From assembly GCA_021798075.1 (NCBI GenBank), contig JAJZYO010000043.1:1-11021 (forward strand): a stretch of 11,021 nt of DNA. The letters are read 5' to 3'. Source of the stretch: Actinomycetes bacterium. Its GTDB lineage: Bacteria > Actinomycetota > Acidimicrobiia > Acidimicrobiales > Palsa-688. The notes below the pieces were generated by a model. The model ran no database searches. It had not been told where the DNA came from and worked only from the letters and a program-made list of their open reading frames with translations. Made by a program: the position numbers and the translations under genes. Shown one piece after another: positions 1 through 5,384 of the stretch; positions within the stretch are counted from its first letter, which is position 1; every line of letters starts with the position of its first letter.

Positions 1-77
1 GCATGAAGGGCGCCGTGCTGCAGCTGGAAAGCGAGGGGCCGGCCAGCCTCAAGGGCGCGATAGTCCAGATCAACTGA
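1..77 (+). CDS. C-terminal end of CIS spike protein (VgrG/gpV-like), partial
   Basis: Only the last 24 codons are visible, in the frame starting at base 3, before TGA at 75-77. The tail contains the segment ASLKGAIVQIN. An 'LKG..V.IN' ending is typical of VgrG/gpV/Afp8-type spike proteins, where the C-terminal beta-strands lead to the needle tip. The next gene is a gp25-like baseplate gene 15 bp downstream, the usual spike-then-gp25 order of eCIS loci, which supports the call. The in-frame ATG at 3 is probably an internal Met and not a start. The fragment is too short to prove family membership by itself. Confidence 0.6.
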   Translation, partial: MKGAVLQLESEGPASLKGAIVQIN

Positions 78-92
78 AGCGAGGGAAGACAC

Positions 93-620
93 ATGCCAGA
101 GACCGAGAGCGCACTTGTAAAAAAAGGGGGGCTTGCACCGGTTCGCGCACCGGTCCGCCTACCGGCACGGGTGCCGAGCGGCGGAGCGCGCCAACCGGCC
201 CAGACCGAACCGTGGGCCGCCTCGCTCGCCTCCTTTGTGGGGCGCGGGTTTTCTTTCCCGATGAGAGTTGACCAAGACGGGAGCATCGGCCTGACGCGGG
301 GCACAGAGAACCTCGATGCGTCGGTGCGCGTCATACTCTCGACGGCCCCCGGCGAGCGCCTGATGCGCCCGCAGTTCGGGTGCCGGATCTGGGACCTGCT
401 TTTCGAGCCGGTCAACTTCAACACGCTAGGGCTCATGGACCAAGCTGTCCGTGACGCGATCCTGCAGTGGGAGCCGCGGGTGGACGTGACTGAGGTCGAG
501 TGCGCACCTGATCCCCAGGACCCCTACCTCGTGCACATACGGATCGCCTACCGCGTGCGCGACACCAACGACCGCCGCAACCTCGTCTACCCGTTTTACG
601 TAATACCGAGGGAGGGGTAG
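93..620 (+). CDS. gp25/GPW-like baseplate wedge protein (Afp9/Pvc9 type)
   Basis: 175-aa structural protein of the CIS baseplate. In T4 and Afp/PVC particles gp25-like proteins bind the end of the sheath and link it to the wedge. The domain spans about residues 54-172. Clear family signatures are GERLMRPQFGCRIWDLLFEP (88-107), the helix ending ILQWEPRV (123-130) and the last strand TNDRRNLVYPFYVIP (158-172). The first 50 or so residues are an extra Pro/Arg/Ala-rich, probably disordered arm that makes the protein longer than a minimal gp25. ATG at 93 has a good ribosome site (GAGGGAAG, 81-88). It follows the spike gene by 15 bp and ends in TAG immediately before the next GTG, so translation is probably coupled. 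An A7G6 run lies in codons 9-13. Family call is secure; the role is from homology. Confidence 0.93.
   Translation: MPETESALVKKGGLAPVRAPVRLPARVPSGGARQPAQTEPWAASLASFVGRGFSFPMRVDQDGSIGLTRGTENLDASVRVILSTAPGERLMRPQFGCRIWDLLFEPVNFNTLGLMDQAVRDAILQWEPRVDVTEVECAPDPQDPYLVHIRIAYRVRDTNDRRNLVYPFYVIPREG
119..131 (+). repeat. A7G6 homopolymer run near the start of the gp25-like gene
   Basis: Seven A followed by six G at codons 9-13 (GTA AAA AAA GGG GGG). The A run sits in the phase of a -1 slippery heptamer (A AAA AAA). Reading in the -1 frame would stop at TGA 269-271, before the gp25 domain. Such runs can cause slippage by polymerase or ribosome, but nothing here proves it. Confidence 0.5.
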
Positions 621-2648
621 GTGTCACTCCAAGCTCCCAATCTGGACGACCGTCGCTTCCAGGACATCGTCGACGAGACCAAGCTCCTCATACCCAAGTA
701 CTGCCCTGAATGGACGAGCCACAACCTTTCGGACCCTGGCGTCGCCTTGATCGAACTGTTCGCCTGGATGAGCGACGCACTCCTTTACCGAATGAACCAG
801 GTACCCGAGCGCTTTTATGCGAAGTTCTTGGAACTGATGGGCATCGCGCCCTATCCTCCGACTGCGGCGCGCGCCAACCTCACCTTCTGGCTTTCGACCG
901 TGCTCGACCATCCTGTTGCTGTCAAGCGGGGCACGCAGGTCGGGGCTTCGGGTGGTGCCACGACCGAAGTCTGTTTCGAGACGGTTGAAGATCTTGTCAT
1001 CTCCCCGCCGGAACTGATAGCGGCGCGCGCCGGCCACGGCGGCGCTGGGACCAGTGCGCTCGAAGACGTCTGGGACGACCTACGGTTCCCTGGCTCGGCG
1101 CTGCGCTGCTTCAGGTCTTTCCCAAAGCCACAACCCGGCGACTCCCTTTACCTCGGGTTCGGCGCGAGCCTCGCCGGCACGGTGCTCCGCCTGCGTTTCC
1201 GGGCCACCAACCCGGCCGGCATCGGCATCTACCCGTCGCGCCCACCGCTCACCTGGGAGGCTTGGTCGGGGGAGGCTTGGGTGACGGTCCCCGTGTACAC
1301 GGACACGACAGGGGGCTTGAACCGTGACGGTGAGGTCGTCTTGCTCTTCCCCCTTGCCCACGAAGCGCTCGCGCTCGGCAATACGCGTGCCTATTGGGCG
1401 AGGGTCGTCATGACTGGGACTGCGCCTGGGGAGCCGACGTACCAGGCGTCACCTGAGGTCAGCTCGATCGTCGCGGAGGCGCTCGGAGGTACCGCCCGTG
1501 CCGAGCACTCGGTCGAGTACGGGCCCGAGAGCCTCGGGAGGTCGAATGGCATCCCCGGTCAGTCCTTCTCGCTCGCACACCCCCCAGTGCTCCCCCGGCG
1601 CGACGGTGAGGCCGTCCAGGTCTCTTACGCAAACGTCGTCGAAGAGTGGGAGGAAGTGGACGACTTCAGCGCGTCGGGCCCGGGCGACCTGCACTTCGTA
1701 GTGGAGGACGGCTCGGGGACCGTGCACTTCGGGCCCAACGTCCGCTACCCAGACGGGACTTGGCGCCAGCATGGAGCGGTGCCACCGGCTGGGGCCGAGG
1801 TCATAATGCCTACCTATCGCCACGGCGGAGGTTCGGGAGGCAATGTGGGCGCGGGAACGCTAACGAGCTTGCGCAGCACGGTCGCCTTTGTGGACCGCGT
1901 CACCAATATCGAGCCAGCTTCTGGCGGTGCGGACGCGGAACCCGTAGCGGAGGCAAAAAAGCGGGGCCCGCTTTGCTTGCGGACGAGCGAACGTGCGGTA
2001 ACGCCGAGGGACTTCGAGCGCCTGGTCATAGAATCCTCCACTGAAGTCGCCCGGGTCCGCTGCCTAGGCCCTGCCAAGGTGGGGGGCCCAGTTCGCCTCC
2101 TCGTCGTACCGAGGGTCCGCCGCTCCCCCGATAGCCAGGCCATAGACGACTTCGCTCTGTCCGACGGCCTCGTCGAGCGGGTCGCGAAATACCTCGAGCC
2201 ACGCCGGTTGCTCGGGGCTACGGTCGAGATCTCGACTCCCTACTATCAGGGCGTCACGGTGGCTACCCACCTCCATGCCTCGCCGACCGCAAGCGACCAG
2301 GTCATGGCGCGGATCCGATCGGACGCGCTGGAAGTCCTTTACTCCTGGGTCAACCCGCTCGTGGGGGGCTTCGACGGCGAGGGGTGGCCCTGGGACACTG
2401 ACCTGAACGCCGCATCCCTCACCGAGCTGCTCGAGCGGCTGCCTGGGGTGGAACGGGTGGACGAAGTGCTCCTCTTCGAGTGCGACCTGCGTTGCGGTGA
2501 GCGCTATGGGCAGGCCAAGCAGGTGCTGCGCCTCGACGAACGCAGTTTGTTCCTCTCGGCCCCCCGCCCCTCGCCAGTCCTAGGAGACGAGGCGATTAAT
2601 GTGCCACACCGGGCCTCGCCGAGCCACAGCGTTGTGGTGGTCAAGTGA
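621..2648 (+). CDS. Baseplate J-type protein (putative baseplate assembly protein, TIGR02243-like; Afp11 type)
   Basis: 675-aa large wedge component of the CIS baseplate, equivalent to T4 gp6/P2 gpJ-type proteins, which form the ring that opens when the sheath contracts. The N-terminus has the strong signature SDPGVALIELFAWMSDALLY (37-56) followed by NQVPERFYAKFLELMGI. Residues about 80-330 are a beta-rich insert. The mid region has YANVVEEWEEVDDF and GDLHFVVEDGSGTVHFG (355-371), then the glycine loop YRHGGGSGGNVGAGTL (399-413). The J core follows with ASGGADAEPVAEAKKRGP and ERAVTPRDFERLV (457-469). GTG at 621 directly follows the gp25 stop, with GGAGGGG at 610-616 as ribosome site. Its TGA overlaps the GTG of the next gene by 4 bp. 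Length fits the family; no sign of damage. Confidence 0.95.
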   Translation: MSLQAPNLDDRRFQDIVDETKLLIPKYCPEWTSHNLSDPGVALIELFAWMSDALLYRMNQVPERFYAKFLELMGIAPYPPTAARANLTFWLSTVLDHPVAVKRGTQVGASGGATTEVCFETVEDLVISPPELIAARAGHGGAGTSALEDVWDDLRFPGSALRCFRSFPKPQPGDSLYLGFGASLAGTVLRLRFRATNPAGIGIYPSRPPLTWEAWSGEAWVTVPVYTDTTGGLNRDGEVVLLFPLAHEALALGNTRAYWARVVMTGTAPGEPTYQASPEVSSIVAEALGGTARAEHSVEYGPESLGRSNGIPGQSFSLAHPPVLPRRDGEAVQVSYANVVEEWEEVDDFSASGPGDLHFVVEDGSGTVHFGPNVRYPDGTWRQHGAVPPAGAEVIMPTYRHGGGSGGNVGAGTLTSLRSTVAFVDRVTNIEPASGGADAEPVAEAKKRGPLCLRTSERAVTPRDFERLVIESSTEVARVRCLGPAKVGGPVRLLVVPRVRRSPDSQAIDDFALSDGLVERVAKYLEPRRLLGATVEISTPYYQGVTVATHLHASPTASDQVMARIRSDALEVLYSWVNPLVGGFDGEGWPWDTDLNAASLTELLERLPGVERVDEVLLFECDLRCGERYGQAKQVLRLDERSLFLSAPRPSPVLGDEAINVPHRASPSHSVVVVK

Positions 2649-3202
2649 GCCTGGTCCCCGCCGCGCTTCGCCGGTCGGACTGGCTGGTTGGTCAGCTCCC
2701 CGTGGGGATGCTCGACGACAGTTTCTTTTACCGGTTCGCTTCGATCTTCCAGGAGGAGGCCGCCTCCTACGTAGACGGGATCGACAACCTGGGCCACGTT
2801 GTGGACCCCGCGCTTGCGCCGCCCGGAATGGTGCGGTTCCTCGCTTCTTGGCTCGCACTTCCCTCCCTTGACCCGTCTCTCGATGATCTATACCAGCGCC
2901 GCCTGGTAAAGGCAGCAGCGGGGCTCCGGTGGTGGAGGGGTACTCGCCGGGGGCTCATGGGGCTCCTCGAACTGCTCACGGGCGGGGCGGTCGAAGTCGT
3001 TGACAATGGAGGGATCTTCGGTCAAGGTGGAGCTGAAGAGTGCTCTCCTTGGGTGCGGGTACGGGTCGAGACCAGTGGCTGGCTCTCAGACGCCGACCTC
3101 CTCGAGGTAGTGAGGGACGAAGTCCCGGCCAACGCGAGCCTGGAGCTCTTCGTTGGGGAGCGCCAGCTATGGCCTTCCGAAAAAGCGCGGGAGGGGTGGT
3201 GA
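2645..3202 (+). CDS. Tail protein I-type baseplate protein (TIGR02242-like; Afp12 type)
   Basis: 185-aa protein that in CIS particles partners the J-type protein in the baseplate wedge (P2 gpI / T4 gp7-like position). Diagnostic segments are FFYRFASIFQEEAASYVDGIDNL (starting at residue 27), the P-x-MVRFLASWLAL stretch (60-72), and RRLVKAAAGLRWWRGTRRGL (85-104), followed by LLELLTGG and a short beta-rich end. Such RxxL..A..L...RGT..GL helices typify TIGR02242. The GTG start overlaps the J-gene stop (GTGA at 2645-2648), so the two products are probably made in a fixed ratio. The gene ends with another GTGA overlap to the zinc-ribbon gene. No fibre-binding extension is evident. Confidence 0.93.
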   Translation: MSLVPAALRRSDWLVGQLPVGMLDDSFFYRFASIFQEEAASYVDGIDNLGHVVDPALAPPGMVRFLASWLALPSLDPSLDDLYQRRLVKAAAGLRWWRGTRRGLMGLLELLTGGAVEVVDNGGIFGQGGAEECSPWVRVRVETSGWLSDADLLEVVRDEVPANASLELFVGERQLWPSEKAREGW

Positions 3203-3669
3203 AGGTGGCCATAGAGGTCATGTGCCCGACTTGCAATACGGTTGGCCATTTCGACGAGGTAGAGCGCGACGCGGATTGTTTTTGCCAGACTTGCGACTAC
3301 CCGTTGTTCTGGGCGCGGCCGCGGCATACGGGCCCGGGTGCCGTTCCGGCGGCGTCGCCCGCAGAGCTGCCTGAAGGAGGCAGGCGCCGCCTCCCCGGGA
3401 CCGAGGGCTGGGCCATATCGGAACAACTCGTCTGCCCGAGGTGCTTTGAACCGAACCTCACAACCGAAGGTTTCTGCGTGCGCTGCGGGGCAGACTTGCA
3501 CCCGCGCCCGCCGGCGCCGGTCTACCTGCCACCCCCGCCCGTCCCCCGGCCGGTGCCAGTCCAGCCGGTCCTCGTCCCCTCCCAGCGCCGGCACTGGTGG
3601 CCTTGGGTGGCGGCCGCTTGCTTGGTCGTCATCGGCCTTGTTGCATGGCTCTTGGTCGCTTACGCTTGA
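3199..3669 (+). CDS. Double zinc-ribbon protein with proline-rich linker and C-terminal membrane helix
   Basis: 156 aa if read from GTG 3199, which overlaps the tail-I stop (GTGA), matching the 4-bp overlap seen at 2645; GGGAGGGG lies just upstream but close. ATG 3169 (34-bp overlap) and ATG 3220 (starting MCPTCN) are alternatives. Ribbon 1 has CPTC (9-12) and CQTC (29-32). Ribbon 2 has CPRC (79-82) and CVRCG (93-97). Residues 102-127 are a Pro-rich linker, then RRHWWP and one hydrophobic helix (about 136-155) at the extreme C-terminus. The layout predicts a tail-anchored protein with its ribbons in the cytoplasm. No enzyme motif is visible and I do not recognise a named family. Sitting inside the baseplate operon, where a fibre gene might be, it is a candidate for tethering or sensing at the membrane; that role is inference. 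Confidence 0.85.
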   Translation: MKVAIEVMCPTCNTVGHFDEVERDADCFCQTCDYPLFWARPRHTGPGAVPAASPAELPEGGRRRLPGTEGWAISEQLVCPRCFEPNLTTEGFCVRCGADLHPRPPAPVYLPPPPVPRPVPVQPVLVPSQRRHWWPWVAAACLVVIGLVAWLLVAYA

Positions 3670-3681
3670 CGAAGATGGAAC

Positions 3682-3686
3682 GGAGG
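3682..3686 (+). promoter_or_regulatory. Ribosome binding site of the DUF4157 gene
   Basis: GGAGG, 8 nt before ATG 3695. It lies in the 25-bp gap after the zinc-ribbon gene and supports ATG 3695 as start. It also fits the reading that this gene stays in the same transcript. Confidence 0.7.
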
Positions 3687-3694
3687 TCGGGTAG

Positions 3695-4423
3695 ATGACC
3701 GGGAACGACCTATCTCTCTCCCGCGAGCAGCGCGATAAGGTGCCTCGCGCCGGCGCACTCGGGCGCCAGCGCGCACCGATGGGCCTGGCGGGAGGGCTCG
3801 CCGGAGTGGCGATGGACCTGCAGCGAAAAGCTGGCAACGCGGCCACCACGCGGCTCCTTTCTGCGGGGCAGGCAAAGTTGGCCGTGAGCCCGGCCGGGGA
3901 CCGCTACGAGCGCGAGGCAGACGCCATCGCGGCGGAAGTGGTCGCGCGCTTGGGTGCCGGTGCCGCGAGCTCTTCCCTCGGCAATGCGGCTGGAGACGAA
4001 CAAGCTGCGGGGCCGGTATCGGTAATGGCGCGCCGCGGCCCGAGAGCGCTTGGTGAGCCAATCGGCGAAGGGGGCGGAGAATTGTCAGGCGCCGAAGAAG
4101 CGAGGCTCAACGCCGCTCGGCGTGGCGGCTCTCAACTCCCCCCCGCACTTCGGCGTTCGATGGAAGGGGCGTTCGGAGCTGACTTCAGCGCGGTGCGGGT
4201 GCACTCAGGCGAAGAGGCAGCCTCCTTGAACGAAAGTGTGGGCGCGCTGGCCTTCACGGTCGGTTCCGACATCTTCCTTGGGCGTCCCGCTCCTGGGTTT
4301 TCCACTCCTTCTGGCCAGTCGCTGTTGGCCCACGAGCTGGCCCACACCGTCCAGCAGGGTGCGTCGCCGGCGCGCCGGGTGGCCGCTAAGTCCGAGCCCG
4401 TTGAAGGGCCGGGGGCCTGCTGA
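3695..4423 (+). CDS. Short DUF4157 (eCIS core domain) protein with HELAH motif
   Basis: 242 aa. DUF4157 is the domain most often linked to eCIS loci and looks like a zinc metallopeptidase; its role is thought to involve cargo processing or loading, but is not settled. Visible parts: the motif LQRKAGNAATTRLL (42-55), common in eCIS-associated proteins; VSPAGDRYEREADAIAAEVV (64-83), the usual lead-in; then DUF4157 at about 148-224 with LPPALRRSMEGAFGADFSAVRVH (starting at 148), TPSGQSLLAHELAHTVQQG (204-222) and HELAH at 213-217. Only about 20 residues follow the motif, so there is no C-terminal toxin domain and no obvious downstream third zinc ligand. Last gene of the plus-strand block. Its last 38 bp overlap the end of the convergent minus-strand gene. 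Confidence 0.93.
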   Translation: MTGNDLSLSREQRDKVPRAGALGRQRAPMGLAGGLAGVAMDLQRKAGNAATTRLLSAGQAKLAVSPAGDRYEREADAIAAEVVARLGAGAASSSLGNAAGDEQAAGPVSVMARRGPRALGEPIGEGGGELSGAEEARLNAARRGGSQLPPALRRSMEGAFGADFSAVRVHSGEEAASLNESVGALAFTVGSDIFLGRPAPGFSTPSGQSLLAHELAHTVQQGASPARRVAAKSEPVEGPGAC

Positions 4424-5384
4424 GGGCCCTTTCGGTCCGGGGCGCCGAAGGCGCCTTGGGACGGACCGACGTCGCAGGCGTTAGCAGCGGTGCCGGGAGG
4501 ACCTTGGGGCCGTACGCAGAGCTGAGCCTGGCTATTAGGAAAAGTGCCAAGGCTGCAAAGACGAGTACGGTCAGGACCAGAGCGAGTGCCCTCATTGACC
4601 ACTCTGGCAGCCAAGGTCTTTGGACGAAAGTCGCTTGGGTGACAGCCGGCGCGCCGCTAGCCCTCGCTTGCAGGATGAAGGGGTAGCGGCGAGGTATCCC
4701 CGCCACCGGGCGAGCGTGGCCCACTCGGGCGCGCACGGTAGCCGTGGCGCCGGGTGGGAGGCTCAGTTCCCCAGTGGCGAAGCTGGCATGGACGCCGGCT
4801 CGGCTCGAGGCAGAAAGCTCGATTATCTGCGCTTCGCGGGTGCGGTTTTGGACGCTGACATCGAAGCGTGCCCGCCTCGTGCCGAGGACCTGGTCGGGAG
4901 CCGACAGCACGACGGTGGCGGTAGCGGATATTCGTAAGTAGACGTGGGCTGACGCGGGGCTGGCGACGGGTTCCCCACTTCGGGGGCCCAGGGCAGTTGC
5001 CCGCAGGGCCAAGGGAATGAGGCACGGCGGGTAGCCCGCTGGCAGCAGGAGCGTGAGGTTCGCATTTCGCGTCTCGCCAGGCGCCAACGGTCCGACGATC
5101 AGTGGCAGGCTTACCCAGCCTGGGGCGAGGCCGGCGAGGTCGACCTTGGCCCTTACCCAGGCTGGAGAGTCGTTGCGGACCGCGAGAGGTAATCGCGTCG
5201 GCTCACCGGCCACTACCTCTACCGTTGGCTCGAAGCCGAGAGCGAGCGCTGGCCAGTCCCCCGCTGGCGCGCGTTCGAGCGAAACCGGCTGGCTCGCGCC
5301 GGTCCCGAAGCTGGCGCCAGGCCGGGAGCCGGGGTCTCTGACTACGCCCGAGTCGGTGGTGCTCCGGGTGACGTAGTTGCTCAT
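4386..5384 (-). CDS. Single-pass membrane protein with two Ig-like domains (short paralogue)
   Basis: 332 aa. After a 45-residue flexible N-terminus come two Ig-like beta-sandwich segments (about 46-152 and 155-246). They show the pattern of NEW3/COG1470-like domains: '.L.V.N.....' core strands (LPLAVRNDSPAWV, FDVSVQNRTREAQ) and 'L.PG.T....' strand turns (LAPGETRNANLTL, LPPGATATVRARV). FVQRPWL (253-259) precedes a membrane helix (about 264-286). A 45-residue Pro/Arg-rich tail follows, with no repeats. It is the smallest of three paralogues in a row. ATG overlaps the stop of the 947-aa gene (ATGA at 5384-5381) and no strong ribosome site is seen, so it probably depends on translational coupling. 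There is no N-terminal signal peptide, so the Ig part is probably cytosolic. Function unknown; membrane partner of the CIS is inference. Confidence 0.82.
   Translation of the reverse strand: MSNYVTRSTTDSGVVRDPGSRPGASFGTGASQPVSLERAPAGDWPALALGFEPTVEVVAGEPTRLPLAVRNDSPAWVRAKVDLAGLAPGWVSLPLIVGPLAPGETRNANLTLLLPAGYPPCLIPLALRATALGPRSGEPVASPASAHVYLRISATATVVLSAPDQVLGTRRARFDVSVQNRTREAQIIELSASSRAGVHASFATGELSLPPGATATVRARVGHARPVAGIPRRYPFILQARASGAPAVTQATFVQRPWLPEWSMRALALVLTVLVFAALALFLIARLSSAYGPKVLPAPLLTPATSVRPKAPSAPRTERALSRPPALQRART
4404..4431. terminator. Hairpin at the convergent junction (weak terminator candidate)
   Basis: AAGGGCC (4404-4410) pairs with GGCCCTT (4425-4431) around a 14-nt loop that contains the DUF4157 stop codon. 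There is no long T run on the plus strand. It lies in the overlapping ends of both convergent genes. Possible, not proven. Confidence 0.3.
4432..4469. terminator. Two-part GC-rich hairpin just after the DUF4157 stop
   Basis: Outer stem TCGGTCCG (4432-4439) with CGGACCGA (4462-4469), 8 bp. Inner stem GGCGCC (4441-4446) with GGCGCC (4450-4455) around GAA. It starts 8 nt after the plus-strand stop codon, a natural place for the terminator of the baseplate operon. It lacks a T tract, as is common in GC-rich actinobacteria. On the other strand the same bases encode the Ala/Pro/Arg-rich tail of the 332-aa protein. Confidence 0.5.

Noticed and set aside
3040..3198. Longer version of the zinc-ribbon gene starting at 3040
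   Set aside because: It would overlap the conserved tail-I gene by over 160 bp. The first residues show no domain, and the GTGA overlap at 3199 matches the pattern of the operon.
3022..3849. Minus-strand 275-codon open frame across the tail-I, zinc-ribbon and DUF4157 genes
   Set aside because: It is Arg/Pro-rich without motifs and opposes three genes with clear family signatures; typical spurious frame in GC-rich DNA.
4367..4378. Perfect 12-bp palindrome CCGGCGCGCCGG as operator or terminator
   Set aside because: Only a 4-bp stem if folded, inside DUF4157 coding sequence, and expected by chance in such GC-rich DNA.
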